In this document: piece after piece, positions 32,707 through 42,462 of the stretch
Layout of the letters: the number at the start of each line of letters is the position of its first letter
How positions within the stretch are numbered: the first letter of the stretch is position 1
Assembly: GCA_027487685.1 (NCBI GenBank)
Contig: JAIYDC010000091.1
Coordinates: 1-64,000, forward strand
Reading direction: 5' to 3'
Origin: Pseudomonadota bacterium
GTDB taxonomy: Bacteria; Bdellovibrionota; Bacteriovoracia; Bacteriovoracales; Bacteriovoracaceae
Length of the DNA: 64,000 nucleotides
The notes under the pieces: model-generated
Database searches by the model: none
Told to the model about the DNA's origin: nothing
The model's input: the letters and a program-made list of their open reading frames with translations, nothing else
Translations under genes and position numbers: made by a program

Positions 32707-33390
32707 ATGCCACCCATGAATGAACAAATGATGAACCGGGAAGTTTTTTGCGACGACGCGCTCGCTTGGCTTGAGAGCTTTCAGGAGAGGGGAGGGACAT
32801 CTTTTTTAGGCTCGCTTCCTGATTTTTCAGAGTTTCAGACTTTGACCCTCGGGGAATGGAAAGATTGGTTCGAGACCACCGCAGCACTCATCCTCACGAA
32901 GACCTCTCCGGAAGGAGTGACAATTTTTTTCCAGTCCGATATCAAGCATGAAGGCCTCTGGATTGATAAGGCCTTCCTGATTCAAAAGGCAGCAGAACGC
33001 CTCGGTCACGGACTCTTGTTCCACAAAATCTTCTGCCGGGCCACACCTGGAACTGTGATGTTCGGAAGGCCCGCGTACTCACACATGCTGGCCTTCTCCC
33101 GGACCGTGGTGCCTGACCTTGCCCGTTCAACCGCCGACGTTCTCCCTGATCTAGGTGATAAGACCTGGGTGCGCGGCATGGGTCTTGAGGCCTCGCTGTT
33201 TGCGGCAAACTTCATCCTTAAGCACACCACCACCCGCACTCTCGTCAATCCCTTCTGCGGCGAAGGGAGTGTCCTGGCGGCCGCTAACTACGTTGGGCTC
33301 AGTGCGGTCGGGATCGAACGGAGTCCAAAGCGTGCGGAGAAGGCACGGATTCTGCGGGTTGCTCAGGATGGAAAGTCCTGGGACCGGTAA
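32707..33390 (+). CDS. Putative SAM-dependent nucleic-acid methyltransferase
   Basis: 227 residues. The C-terminus carries a SAM motif LVNPFCGEGSVLAAANYVGL and a following acidic turn VGIERSPKRAEKA, as in N6/N4 DNA-methylase-like or THUMP-like RNA methylases. The usual catalytic DPPY is replaced by SLPDFSEF near residue 35, so either catalysis differs or the substrate-binding part has diverged. The start could also be one of the later Met codons. Its last 92 bp overlap the convergent rhomboid gene. Confidence 0.6.
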   Translation: MPPMNEQMMNREVFCDDALAWLESFQERGGTSFLGSLPDFSEFQTLTLGEWKDWFETTAALILTKTSPEGVTIFFQSDIKHEGLWIDKAFLIQKAAERLGHGLLFHKIFCRATPGTVMFGRPAYSHMLAFSRTVVPDLARSTADVLPDLGDKTWVRGMGLEASLFAANFILKHTTTRTLVNPFCGEGSVLAAANYVGLSAVGIERSPKRAEKARILRVAQDGKSWDR

Positions 33391-34063
33391 CCTGTGTGTC
33401 GTTCAACATTTCCTCGAACCCGTCGTAGTAATCATCTTGGTAGATTTCTTTCACCACTTCGTACCGGTCGAAGGATCTGATGTTTTCTCGGAAAATGAAA
33501 TAGTAGAGAAGTCCCGCTGGCACACCGAACGCAAAGCCGAGGCCATGGGCGAGATAGCTCACTTGGGATTCGAAGACTTGGGGGAAGAGAAAAATGAGCG
33601 AAACAGCACCCGCGTGAAGAAAGCGGACGATGATCTTTTGCCGGCGCTCGATCAGAAGATAGTTCGTGAGCCAGAAGGACGCCATAAAGTAGATGACGCC
33701 AGAGACCCCAACGAGATGGACTTCGGGAGGGTACCACCAAAGGGCCACAAGGTTAATCGCTGCACCAGCAAAAAGACTTAGCACGGGAAAGACCCAGAGA
33801 CCAAAATAAGTTGTAAGAAGGCCTGAGAGACCAGCGAAGAAAAATGCATTGTGAAAAAAGTGCACCAGGTCCGCATGGAGGAGAGTCGTGGTAAAGAGAC
33901 GCCAGTATTCTCTTCGCTCGAAGACCAGGTGCCCACTGGCCGAGAGGAACTCCCGGTCAGCGCCGAAGAACAGCGCTAGCGCAGAGAGTCCCATGAGGCC
34001 CGTCATAAAGCTCCAGGTGGTGGGTCTTTTTGAGAGAAAGGTTCGGGTAAGTCGTGCTTCCAT
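33299..34063 (-). CDS. Rhomboid-family intramembrane serine protease
   Basis: 254 residues from ATG 34063, chosen for AAAGGAAACCG upstream; the longer frame adds 25 unlikely residues. Six membrane segments are visible. Rhomboid signatures are HADLVHFFHNAFFFAGL (His and Asn of the oxyanion region), catalytic Ser in VGVSGVIYFMA, and catalytic His in YLAHGLGFAFG. A cytoplasmic tail of about 60 residues, acidic then Pro/Ser-rich, follows. It should cut membrane proteins inside the bilayer. The 3' end overlaps the methyltransferase-like gene. Confidence 0.85.
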   Translation of the reverse strand: MEARLTRTFLSKRPTTWSFMTGLMGLSALALFFGADREFLSASGHLVFERREYWRLFTTTLLHADLVHFFHNAFFFAGLSGLLTTYFGLWVFPVLSLFAGAAINLVALWWYPPEVHLVGVSGVIYFMASFWLTNYLLIERRQKIIVRFLHAGAVSLIFLFPQVFESQVSYLAHGLGFAFGVPAGLLYYFIFRENIRSFDRYEVVKEIYQDDYYDGFEEMLNDTQVTGPRTFHPEQPAESVPSPHALDSVRSRPH

Positions 34064-34231
34064 CGGTTTCCTTTCATCAAAAGATAAGACCGAGGCAAGA
34101 GATGTCAAGGTCCCATGACAGTCACGAGCCGTCGGCAAATCCCCCGGAGTAGAACACGCAGGTCTGGTGAATCACTTAGAGTATGAATTTTCCCCCGTCA
34201 AAAAATTACTGAGTTTTGAAATGACGAAGGC

Positions 34232-35161
34232 TTATCGAGCTGTCCTCCCTCCCTCGCCATCAGACACTGGGCCCTCGCCGTCATCGGATTCATTAGAGCC
34301 CGTCTCGGATGAACCTCCTGCCGTTGATCCGTCTCCGCCAGTTGTATCCTCATCTTCCGGTGCTGGTTGATCTTGTCCTGGCCCTACCTCTGCGACTGGA
34401 CCGGGAATCTCACCCTCAGCGTGGGTTGTTCCTGGCCCCCCCGTGACTTCTTCGAAGACGCCGCAAGCGATGGGAAAAGTCTGAAAAGTTTTGAAGTTGC
34501 CTTTGGAGGCCACTGTCTCTGGGAATACCACGGTCTCAACAACTCCCTGAATCAGCACTGTTCTTCCGGCCAGGTTCAGGCCGGTGTTCGGATCGAGTTT
34601 AGTCACGTCGTCGTCGGGATCCTGATCTGGTTCTTGCAAATCCGCCAGGAAGCGTCGGAAGTTGGTAATCCGCTCGTAGTGGTAGTAGCCGGAGAGGTCA
34701 CCCAGAGGGAAGAAGCGCCGTCCGGCCTTTTGAGAAGTGATATCTGAGTCGAGGGGAATAAGAATTTTGCCCAAGACGGCCTCGGCTTCGACGATATCGA
34801 TGAGGCCATCTCCATTGGTGTCATCGTTAGTCGTCGGACACCTTCCGCCGGTGTAGACGTGCTGCGGGTGCCAGGCCTCTACTCCTCCGGCGAAGAGCCG
34901 GACATAGGCGATGATCCGGTCATCTTGGCGGTAGAAATTAGCAGAACCCGGGATCGTTCCATTAACCTGTTGATTGAGTGTTGTGAACATCGCGCGAAAT
35001 TGCCCCTGGATGTTTGATCCATCGGTCGGTGCTTGCCTCTCGATCTGCTCCGCCGGTCTTGCTTGTGAGGGCCCTCCCTTTGAGGAATCTCCACCGCTGC
35101 AACTAACAACGGCGGTCAGGATAGTTAGTGGTAGCGCCCTGCTTTTCATTTTATTTTTCAT
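34232..35161 (-). CDS. Lipoprotein with a calcium-binding-like segment and acidic tail
   Basis: 309 residues with a lipoprotein signal (LTAVVSC). A segment TNDDTNGDGLIDIVEAEAVL looks like an EF-hand/dockerin loop (D-x-N-x-D-G-x-I-D). The tail of about 60 residues is low-complexity Gly/Glu/Ser/Asp (GGDGSTAGGSSETG). AAGGAG lies before ATG 35161. Bdellovibrio-like genomes carry similar lipoproteins of unknown role. It starts 13 bp after the stop of the upstream glutaminase-like gene, so the two are probably one operon. Confidence 0.65.
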   Translation of the reverse strand: MKNKMKSRALPLTILTAVVSCSGGDSSKGGPSQARPAEQIERQAPTDGSNIQGQFRAMFTTLNQQVNGTIPGSANFYRQDDRIIAYVRLFAGGVEAWHPQHVYTGGRCPTTNDDTNGDGLIDIVEAEAVLGKILIPLDSDITSQKAGRRFFPLGDLSGYYHYERITNFRRFLADLQEPDQDPDDDVTKLDPNTGLNLAGRTVLIQGVVETVVFPETVASKGNFKTFQTFPIACGVFEEVTGGPGTTHAEGEIPGPVAEVGPGQDQPAPEDEDTTGGDGSTAGGSSETGSNESDDGEGPVSDGEGGRTAR

Positions 35162-35173
35162 TTTGTTTCTCCT

Positions 35174-36016
35174 TCAAATTTGCTCGTCGAAGGCTTCTAG
35201 GTAGGCCTGCCGAACTTCAGTCATATTCCAGTTCGTCTTTTCATAACCCCAGGCCTCGTTCATCTGGAGGTCTGCTGGCTGGTAGGTGTACATATTGGTC
35301 CGCTGGAAGTAGCACTCCCCAGTGTAGGGATTATCCGCATATTCGGAGAATTTTGTGATCACTGGGCAAGAAGCATCATTTCTAAGAAATATATTCGCCC
35401 AATCCTGGAACTTTTTAGGATCTCGGGTGTACTTCACATCGAGAACCCTCTCTACGACTTTCCCATTATCCATCACGTGGACATAGGGGGCGATGTGAAA
35501 CCACCACTCAAAGTTGTAACGGCGGATGTAGTTTCGAGTGAAATAGATCAAGAGTTTATTCGAACGAAGGCTGTGCTTGCGCCACCATTCATAGGTCCAG
35601 ATCATGGCGCGATTAAAACACTGGGACTCTTTTGGGTTATAGCGGGCCTCTTTTAAATAGCGCTCGGCGAGGTCGATGCTCTCCACCGTAGTGGGGAGGT
35701 AGCTCATGGGTGCCTGAGAGAGAGTCTGTGAGGTAGGATTTTTAAGAGGCGCTGCCGTGGGTACTATCCTCGTGATGAGGCGATGATCATCCATGCGGAT
35801 CCGGTACCAGTCGTTCCGGCGGTGGGAATTCATGAATTGCGGATTGAGAATGGGATGTGTGCCGCGGAGCTTGGCCACTTGTCCGCTGGCCAGGAACACC
35901 AGGACTTCTTCCTGGTCCGAGTGACCGTAGTCGATATCGTGGATTTGAGTCGTGATCTCCGGGCCCGCCAGAGCAGGGGTGCTCAGAATCAGGATCAGAA
36001 GTCCGAAAGCGCGCAT
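35174..36016 (-). CDS. Exported protein-glutaminase-like enzyme
   Basis: 280 residues with a signal peptide (ends PALAG). The C-terminal half has a Cys-His-Asp set in the order seen in protein glutaminases/deamidases: Cys in ESQCFNRAMIWTYEWW, His in WWFHIAPYVHVMDNG, and Asp in ERVLDVKYTRDP. Such enzymes deamidate glutamine side chains in proteins. The N-terminal half (DYGHSDQEEVLVFLASGQVA) may be a pro-region. RBS GGAGGG precedes the ATG. The downstream lipoprotein could be its partner. Family assignment is by motif order only. Confidence 0.7.
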   Translation of the reverse strand: MRAFGLLILILSTPALAGPEITTQIHDIDYGHSDQEEVLVFLASGQVAKLRGTHPILNPQFMNSHRRNDWYRIRMDDHRLITRIVPTAAPLKNPTSQTLSQAPMSYLPTTVESIDLAERYLKEARYNPKESQCFNRAMIWTYEWWRKHSLRSNKLLIYFTRNYIRRYNFEWWFHIAPYVHVMDNGKVVERVLDVKYTRDPKKFQDWANIFLRNDASCPVITKFSEYADNPYTGECYFQRTNMYTYQPADLQMNEAWGYEKTNWNMTEVRQAYLEAFDEQI

Positions 36017-36245
36017 AGAACCCTCCGTTGTTTTTCTACGTGACGAACCGTCGGTTGTATCATGGTGAAGATCACCTTTTCTTGTCTACTAAAGCTCTCT
36101 CTTAAGGATGTGAGCGGGATTGCGTAAGGCCAGGGACTGCGCGGCTTAGCGCAGAGGGGAATTCATCAGGTTCCTCACCTCCACGACTGGACATCGGCTG
36201 CTTGAGTTTCTAAGATTGATGCTTAACACCTATAAAGAGAGAGCC

Positions 36246-37592
36246 ATGTCTAAAGATCTTGTTCGCGGTTTGTCACTTGTCGATGCGGCCTCCATTGTCG
36301 TAGGCAGCATCATCGGCACCGGCGTTTTCCTTAAGACCTCAACCATGTCGATTCTGGTAGGAAGCCCGGGAACTGTGCTCCTGATCTGGGTCGTTGCAGG
36401 TCTTCTTTCCCTCGCCGGGGCGCTGGCCTACTCTGAGCTAGGAAGTCTCATGCCCGACGCCGGCGGTGAGTACGTTTATCTCAAACGAGGATACGGAGAC
36501 CTTTGGGCATTCCTCTACGGGTGGATGCGTTTTTGGATCGGTTCTCCCGGATCGATTGCTGCTTACGCCGTGGGGGCCATGACCTTCCTCGGCGCCGCGG
36601 TCGACCTGACACCTTTCGGCGGCAAAGCGGGAGGCGCGGTCATTGTGATCGTCATCTTTTCTTCGATCAACTGCCTGAGCATCGCTGTTGGGGGGCGATT
36701 GAATTCGATTCTCACTGGGCTTAAGCTCCTCATGATCCTGGGCCTCTCTGCCGGGGTTTTTCTCTTTGGTAAAACCGGGAGTGTCACTCATTTTACCGAA
36801 ACAGCACCGGGGCTGGACGGTTTCGCTGGCTGGGCGGCCTTCGGTTCGGCAACTCTCGCCGCACTCTGGGCCTATGATGGGTGGAACAACCTTCCCATGG
36901 TGGCCGGGGAAATTAAGAATCCTCAGAGCAATATCCCTCTGGCCCTAGGGCTTGGAATGCTCGCCATCCTAGGCATCTATGGATTGGCGAATGTGGCCTA
37001 TTTCTATGCTCTTCCTTTTTCAGAAATCCTTTCCTCAAACTCCAATATCAATCCGGACGCTCTTCCAGTCGCCACGAAGGCGGCGATGACGTTCCTGGGC
37101 GATGCTGGTGTCACCGTCCTATCTGCCGCCTTTGTCTTTTCTGCCCTTGGTGCGATGAACGGCTCGATCATGACCGGGGCCCGGGTTCCCTATGCTATGG
37201 CACGGGATGGCCTGTTTTTTAAAAAACTCGCCAATGTTAGCGACGCTACTCTAGTCCCGGTTTCATCGGTGGTCGTTCAGGGGGCGGTGGCGATGCTACT
37301 CGCCCTTTCTGGAACCTTCGACCAGCTCACCAATTACGTGGTTTTTTCCTCATGGATCTTCTACGCCATGGTTACAGGAGTCGTGTTCGTTCTGCGGAAG
37401 CGCTTACCCGATACGCCGCGGCCCTACAAGGCCCTGGGTTACCCGGTGATACCTGCGGTGTTTATTATCCTGGCCGTGCTCCTCCTGATTAATACCCTGC
37501 TTGAGAGCCCTCAGGAGTCAACGATAGGGCTTCTCTTCATCTTGGCAGGGGTACCAGTCTACTTCGTCTTTAAGAAGTTCAACCGGCGCTGA
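36246..37592 (+). CDS. APC-family amino-acid permease
   Basis: 448 residues from ATG 36246 (the upstream frame adds an unlikely ten residues). It has about 12 membrane segments. The APC substrate loop in TM1 is VGSIIGTGVFLK, then YSELGSLMPDAGGEYVYLKR and FAGWAAFGSATLAALWAYDG, the LAT/GerAB-like arrangement for amino-acid uptake or exchange. A hairpin CTGCGC-GGCTTA-GCGCAG (36137-36154) lies 90 bp upstream and may affect the leader RNA. Confidence 0.87.
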   Translation: MSKDLVRGLSLVDAASIVVGSIIGTGVFLKTSTMSILVGSPGTVLLIWVVAGLLSLAGALAYSELGSLMPDAGGEYVYLKRGYGDLWAFLYGWMRFWIGSPGSIAAYAVGAMTFLGAAVDLTPFGGKAGGAVIVIVIFSSINCLSIAVGGRLNSILTGLKLLMILGLSAGVFLFGKTGSVTHFTETAPGLDGFAGWAAFGSATLAALWAYDGWNNLPMVAGEIKNPQSNIPLALGLGMLAILGIYGLANVAYFYALPFSEILSSNSNINPDALPVATKAAMTFLGDAGVTVLSAAFVFSALGAMNGSIMTGARVPYAMARDGLFFKKLANVSDATLVPVSSVVVQGAVAMLLALSGTFDQLTNYVVFSSWIFYAMVTGVVFVLRKRLPDTPRPYKALGYPVIPAVFIILAVLLLINTLLESPQESTIGLLFILAGVPVYFVFKKFNRR

Positions 37593-37708
37593 CCGCTGGC
37601 GGGTGGATTGAATTTTGCAGGTCATAAAATAAGGTGCGCTCTGCGTGACGCGGTAAGATTTTTGGTTCATACTTTAGTAAACAGATCTTCGATCCTCGGG
37701 AGGTTTTT

Positions 37709-38215
37709 ATGAAAATGACAGTCGTTGCTTTATTTATTCTTCTGACTAATCTGGCTTACGGCAAAGTTGTCCGAATGGCGGTGATTACATCCGAGTTTGA
37801 CAAGAATTATAGCGAATACTTCATCGAAACTGATGATCTCACCAACGAACTCCTGACCGTTCGTTTTGTTACGACCATGCCCAATGGAGGGATCTTTGAG
37901 GACGTCACCCTCCCGGCCCAACAGATCATTACCCAGGGCGCAGTTTTGGTTGAGCGCAACGGTTATGAGGTTGTCCGGCTTGAACTTGAAAATTTTGACG
38001 TTTTGAAAGGCGGCACTTTTAAGCTCAACCACCTTTATAATGGCGTCACCGGTTCACGCGTAGTGAAGCGTTTCGTCCTGAACCTCGTAGGTACGGAGTA
38101 TCAGCTTTTTGATAACGGCAAGAGGGCCAACCGTATGTACCTTGTGGCCAATGATCACCGAGTTTTTGGCATCATCGGAGTCCGTTCCATTAAGTCGTCT
38201 TACGTCCAGGAGTAG
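37709..38215 (+). CDS. Exported protein of unknown function
   Basis: 168 residues with a signal peptide (MKMTVVALFILLTNLAYG), GGGAGG before the start. The mature part is beta-rich without cysteines (VVRMAVITSEFDKNYSEYFI, LNHLYNGVTGSRVVKRF). No family is recognised. Confidence 0.65.
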   Translation: MKMTVVALFILLTNLAYGKVVRMAVITSEFDKNYSEYFIETDDLTNELLTVRFVTTMPNGGIFEDVTLPAQQIITQGAVLVERNGYEVVRLELENFDVLKGGTFKLNHLYNGVTGSRVVKRFVLNLVGTEYQLFDNGKRANRMYLVANDHRVFGIIGVRSIKSSYVQE

Positions 38216-38221
38216 GGAAGG

Positions 38222-38338
38222 CTATCGCCCCATATAGGATGAAAGAAATTGAATGTGCACGGCGAGAATTCCCATCGCCAGCATGATGACTCGGTATAAC
38301 CAACCGGGATTTGAAATCTTATCTAGAACCTTTTCCAT
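38222..38338 (-). CDS. Possible 38-residue single-membrane-segment protein
   Basis: A short leftward frame that reads MEKVLDKISNPGWLYRVIML then AMGILAVHIQFLSSYMGR. One hydrophobic segment is flanked by basic residues, a plausible small membrane protein. It sits between two larger genes. No clear ribosome site is seen, so it is uncertain. Confidence 0.4.
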   Translation of the reverse strand: MEKVLDKISNPGWLYRVIMLAMGILAVHIQFLSSYMGR

Positions 38339-38400
38339 AGCGTCAGTACATATGAGATATTTCGATCTTTTACAAGATCAAAAGTAATATCTACATACGG

Positions 38401-39681
38401 CTAGGGCAGGTAGTTCTTCGACCGGTACCCAGGCTTACTGAAGACTAGCTGCGACAGGCCAATGGCCCGCTCGCGGAAGCCCCCTTCGCAGTAAGCGAAG
38501 TAATACTGCCAAAGGCGGTGCAGGAATTCCGGGTAACCGAGCTTCGTAATCTCGTGTTCATTCCTTCGAAGGCGTACAGACCAGTGCCGTAGCGTCTCGG
38601 CGTAATCTTCCGAGAAGTCTTCCTGATGGATCAGGGCAAGGTCTGTTTGGGAGGTAACGGCGTTCATCATGGCGTGGATCGAAGGAATGCCACAGCCGGG
38701 GAAAATGTGGCGCTGGATGAAGTCCACCGACTTTCTTGCGGCCTGGTAGTTTTGGTCCCGGATGGTGATGGCCTGAAGCACGACCAGGCCATTTGCCTTA
38801 ACGAGAGAAGAGCATTTCTGAAAATAAGTCTCGAGGTGATCAAGGCCTACGGCCTCGATCATCTCCACACTTATGAGGGCATCGTAAACTCCCGTGAGCT
38901 TGCGGTAGTCTTCAAACAACACAGTCACGCGATCCTCGAGTCCCGCCTCCCGCACCTGGTTCAGCGCAAAATCGAATTGCTCTTGGGAAATAGTCGTTGT
39001 TGTCACCCGACAGCCGTAGGTCTTCGCCGCAAAAATGGCGAGAGTTCCCCAGCCTGTGCCGATCTCGATCAGGTGGTCCGTCGGTTTAAGCTGGAGCTTT
39101 GCCACCACTGTGGCCACCTTATTCAGCGAGGCTTCATAAAGTGAGGCGTCCTTTCTAGGAAAGATGCCCGAGGAGTACATCATGGATTCATCGAGAAACA
39201 GTTTAAAGAAATCATTACCGATGTCGTAGTGTGACCGGATATTTTCACGGGCCCCTTCAACCGTATTCCTATGCAGGCCATGAAAGTATTTCTGAATGGG
39301 CTGGAGTAAACTACCGATGCCGTCGTCGATCCCCTGCAGCACATCGCGGTTTAAAACGAAGAGTCGAACCAGGTCGGCGAGCTGCTCCGAATCCCAGTCT
39401 CCATCGACGTAGCTTTCAGCGTTACCAATGCTGCCGCCCAGGAGTGTGCGGGAATAGAAGCGTGAGTTATGGATAATCACTCTGACTCGAATCGCCGCGC
39501 CTCGGTCTCCGAAGATCTCGCTTGTGATGCCGTGCCCGGACCTATCTTCTAGTTCCAGGGAACCGAAACGGAGCTCGCGAAATTTTTTCATGAGAATGGA
39601 GCGGCAGAAGTTATCGACGACTGGGAATTTGGCCACGAGTTTACTGAGTGAGCGGTCTTTAGGTAACGGATGGGTTCTCAT
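38401..39681 (-). CDS. cfa: Cyclopropane-fatty-acyl-phospholipid synthase
   Basis: 426 residues. N-terminal lipid-binding part, then a SAM domain with LIEIGTGWGTLAIFAAKTYG and the family segments SHYDIGNDFFKLFLDESMMY, SVEMIEAVGLDHLETYF and QRHIFPGCGIPS. It makes cyclopropane rings on unsaturated membrane lipids, commonly in stationary phase or stress. RBS GAGGAGTTCCC precedes the ATG. Confidence 0.92.
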   Translation of the reverse strand: MRTHPLPKDRSLSKLVAKFPVVDNFCRSILMKKFRELRFGSLELEDRSGHGITSEIFGDRGAAIRVRVIIHNSRFYSRTLLGGSIGNAESYVDGDWDSEQLADLVRLFVLNRDVLQGIDDGIGSLLQPIQKYFHGLHRNTVEGARENIRSHYDIGNDFFKLFLDESMMYSSGIFPRKDASLYEASLNKVATVVAKLQLKPTDHLIEIGTGWGTLAIFAAKTYGCRVTTTTISQEQFDFALNQVREAGLEDRVTVLFEDYRKLTGVYDALISVEMIEAVGLDHLETYFQKCSSLVKANGLVVLQAITIRDQNYQAARKSVDFIQRHIFPGCGIPSIHAMMNAVTSQTDLALIHQEDFSEDYAETLRHWSVRLRRNEHEITKLGYPEFLHRLWQYYFAYCEGGFRERAIGLSQLVFSKPGYRSKNYLP

Positions 39682-40056
39682 TGGGAACTCCTCTGGAGTT
39701 TATCGTTCTTCTGATTCTCCCTCGGCAGAGGAGGGGACGCATTAAAAAAACGACAGCTTATGTTTCTGTTCATCCAAAGATAGAAATCTTAGGATCAGAG
39801 CACTAAGAGTTGTAACTTCTTTTGCATCAAACCACACTGAGTTAAACTAAGCCTATGGTTTTTTGTAATCTATTAAATTTTTACCTTCATGAAGAACTTT
39901 CTCCAGATGAATGGCCAAAGAGGTGGCCTGGCATGCTGGAAAATAGTTGGACAGAAAGGAAACCTAATTTTGAGCTTGAAAAGGTCCTGCCCGTATTTGT
40001 CCCAATCCCACTGTATCTGAATCCTGCCAGAGGAGGTAGTGGGAGTAACTAAAAAA
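39682..40056. other. Intergenic stretch, nothing convincing
   Basis: About 375 bp upstream of cfa and downstream of the zincin gene. A 65-codon + strand frame (39855-40052) begins with no ribosome site and has no family resemblance. The only clear signal is the leftward terminator at 40057-40074. Confidence 0.5.
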
Positions 40057-40074
40057 GGCCTCCCGAAGGAGGCC
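40057..40074 (-). terminator. Rho-independent terminator of the zincin gene
   Basis: Read leftward: GGCCTCC-TTCG-GGAGGCC followed by T6. A 7-bp GC-rich stem with a UUCG loop and T run, 24 bp past the stop at 40098. A classical strong terminator. Confidence 0.9.
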
Positions 40075-40097
40075 CCTTGTGTATCGATCAATCGTTC

Positions 40098-42380
40098 TTA
40101 TTCTTCAACAACAATTACCGGGGCAGGTGCGCAGTCTAGGTCCTGTGCCGTATAGATTCCCAGTGCAGTCGTTTTCTCAGTCACAATCTTTTTGAGCTGG
40201 TCAAGGTTTGCCTGGGCCAGCTGCGTGGCTTCTGCGGACTCCTTACTTTTAATGATCGCATCGAGACCTGAGTTACAGAGGCGGCGCTTCAATCGCTCTT
40301 GTACAAAAGACTTCACCTGAGACTTATGCTCTGGGCGACCATTCTTTCCGAAGAAGTTCGTCCACGAGTCGGCAGTTGCGTCGGCCGAGAGGGCGTAGGC
40401 ACTGATGCCCTGAACAATGCTATCGATGCGAGACCTTAGCTCTTCCGTTTTATAGACCGGAGCTGCTGGGGTCTTCATGTCAAGGATCAGGTCGAGGACA
40501 CGGTTTAAACGCGACTCAAGGAATGAGAATGGATCGCTGGTGGCGTCTTCCTTCGAGCACTCTGGAGACTTGGTCTTCAGAGTTGCAGCATCGTCACCCT
40601 GATCTTCGTCGGTACAGAACCAGTTCAGGTTGCGCGGTGTGAGTCCCCGGTAACCGTAGTTGATCGCCATACGGTCATATGAGCCGATAATGTTCAAGTG
40701 ACGGAAAGGACGACCTAGGTATTCCATGACTGAGCGAGAGACTGAGCCTGGCTCCTGAGTGCCTTCGTAAGCGCCGAGGTTGCCCTTGAAGTTGTGGCGT
40801 AGACCAAGGTTATGTCCCATTTCATGGGCGAGGATTTCGAACATGTAGCCATCCATATACTGCTCGTAAGTGATACCAGCAGGAATGATCTCGAAGTCTG
40901 GCTTCTTGATACTATCCTGGAGTTCAGGTCGCTGGGAATGGACGGTCATATCAAGATGCTTTCCGAGTTTGAGCTGATACTTAGTCTTCGCTGGTGCCTC
41001 GAGTTCTTTTGATGCCCGTGCTTCGAAGGCCTTCATGAGTGAATTGGCCTCATGGTTCTTGCCTTGAGCGATGAGGTTCCGGGCCTGCTCTGAGATCCCG
41101 AACCATTCCTTGTAGAGTTTAACAATGGTCGGCCCCTGGATCAGGACGTTGGCCGACATAATTTCCCCGGTGAACTGGTTGGCAACTGAAGGGCCAAGAC
41201 CTCCGTAGCCGGCGCGGTTTACGAGATCCCACTCTATGATGTTGAAGCGGATGTCGCCTGGAACAAGGAGCTCTGCGCGTGGATCGCTCGCGTCAACGAA
41301 TTCATAAGAAAGAACGTCACGACCGATGCTGGCCTTGAATTCTGTGTTCCATGAATCCATAGCTCGTGCAAAGACGGCCTTGAACTCTTGAGGAACGTTC
41401 TTGATGAAGTACTTCACTGGGGCCTGACCTGAGCCATTGGCAGCGGTGGAGAAGCGAGTGATCTTAGTTTCGCCCGAACGTTGAGTCGTGAAGAATCCCA
41501 CTCCCGGAGTTGCATTACGTGGCTTGAATGATGGATTAAAACCTGAGCCTAGTTTCATATACCAACGGACCGTGAAATCCGTCGTCTTCACTGTTGCATC
41601 AGATGGATCAGACGCAATCGGAATCATTTTCGTCTTCACGTCAAAGACTAGCGTCTTCAGATCGAAGTCGACGGACACTGTATCGGAGGCAACAGTTTTA
41701 AGCTGGGTGTATTCGCCGGCAGGATCGAGCATGGCGATGAGGTTAAGCTCCTTACCTAGAGAAGAGAGATCGAGGATGATCATGCCGGATTGCTGATCAA
41801 AGCCCACGATCGGGAGGTTAAGAAGCGGGCTAAGATCTGTGTCCTCAGAGCAGTAGGCGGCGCAACCGACGAGGGTCACAGTTGGATTTCCGTCTGGGAG
41901 ACGGGAGATAACTGTCCTTACGTGAAGTGGGGCGAGGTCAGTAAGCTTAAGAGTTCCGAGAGACTCGCTTTCTTTGTCTGAAACTTTAGTGATGACCCCA
42001 CCAAAGACGCTCTGTTCACCGATGAGGCTCAGTGGGAATCCTACTAGAAGAGACTCTTGGTTGATTCCGAGTTCCTGGTTGCTTTTGATGGTGCTCTCGG
42101 CCGCTTGTCCTTGAGGAAGAGTGCTGAGGATGCTCATGACTTGTGGGTTAGTGATGGAGAGGATCGATTTCCTCAAGGCCGCCTCGCGAAGGGCGCTTTC
42201 AGAAATGACTTGAAGTTTTACACCATCGTTTTCTATGATCTGATTCGTGTTCCGGGAATTCGTGACCCGGTTAGACTTTTTCTTCTCTTTCTTCCCCTGA
42301 AGAGCACTGCCGACATCCATGCAAGATGTTGCTAGGGCCGAAAGGGCGACCAATGAAATAAGGCTGTTTATTTTTTTCAC
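40098..42380 (-). CDS. Large zinc metalloprotease lipoprotein (met-zincin)
   Basis: 760 residues from GTG 42380, supported by GGAGTGA just upstream; the frame could start at 42422 without a ribosome site. Lipoprotein signal ALATSC. The zincin site is ILAHEMGHNLGLRHNFKGNL (HExGHxxGxxH), followed by a Met-turn-like SVMEYLGRPFRH, as in DUF5117/DUF4953 zinc proteases. It probably acts on protein at the cell surface. An inverted repeat AACTGCCC/GGGCAGTT (42463-42517) lies 80-140 bp before the start. Confidence 0.8.
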   Translation of the reverse strand: MKKINSLISLVALSALATSCMDVGSALQGKKEKKKSNRVTNSRNTNQIIENDGVKLQVISESALREAALRKSILSITNPQVMSILSTLPQGQAAESTIKSNQELGINQESLLVGFPLSLIGEQSVFGGVITKVSDKESESLGTLKLTDLAPLHVRTVISRLPDGNPTVTLVGCAAYCSEDTDLSPLLNLPIVGFDQQSGMIILDLSSLGKELNLIAMLDPAGEYTQLKTVASDTVSVDFDLKTLVFDVKTKMIPIASDPSDATVKTTDFTVRWYMKLGSGFNPSFKPRNATPGVGFFTTQRSGETKITRFSTAANGSGQAPVKYFIKNVPQEFKAVFARAMDSWNTEFKASIGRDVLSYEFVDASDPRAELLVPGDIRFNIIEWDLVNRAGYGGLGPSVANQFTGEIMSANVLIQGPTIVKLYKEWFGISEQARNLIAQGKNHEANSLMKAFEARASKELEAPAKTKYQLKLGKHLDMTVHSQRPELQDSIKKPDFEIIPAGITYEQYMDGYMFEILAHEMGHNLGLRHNFKGNLGAYEGTQEPGSVSRSVMEYLGRPFRHLNIIGSYDRMAINYGYRGLTPRNLNWFCTDEDQGDDAATLKTKSPECSKEDATSDPFSFLESRLNRVLDLILDMKTPAAPVYKTEELRSRIDSIVQGISAYALSADATADSWTNFFGKNGRPEHKSQVKSFVQERLKRRLCNSGLDAIIKSKESAEATQLAQANLDQLKKIVTEKTTALGIYTAQDLDCAPAPVIVVEE

Positions 42381-42462
42381 ACTCACTCCGTTTGTTTGTT
42401 GTGCGACGCGACAATAACTCATTCCGGGATTTATTGGGATTGGCCTGAAAATATTACATTTA

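Noticed and set aside
39855-40052. 65-codon rightward frame before the zincin terminator
   Set aside because: No Shine-Dalgarno sequence, no signal or motif; likely chance.
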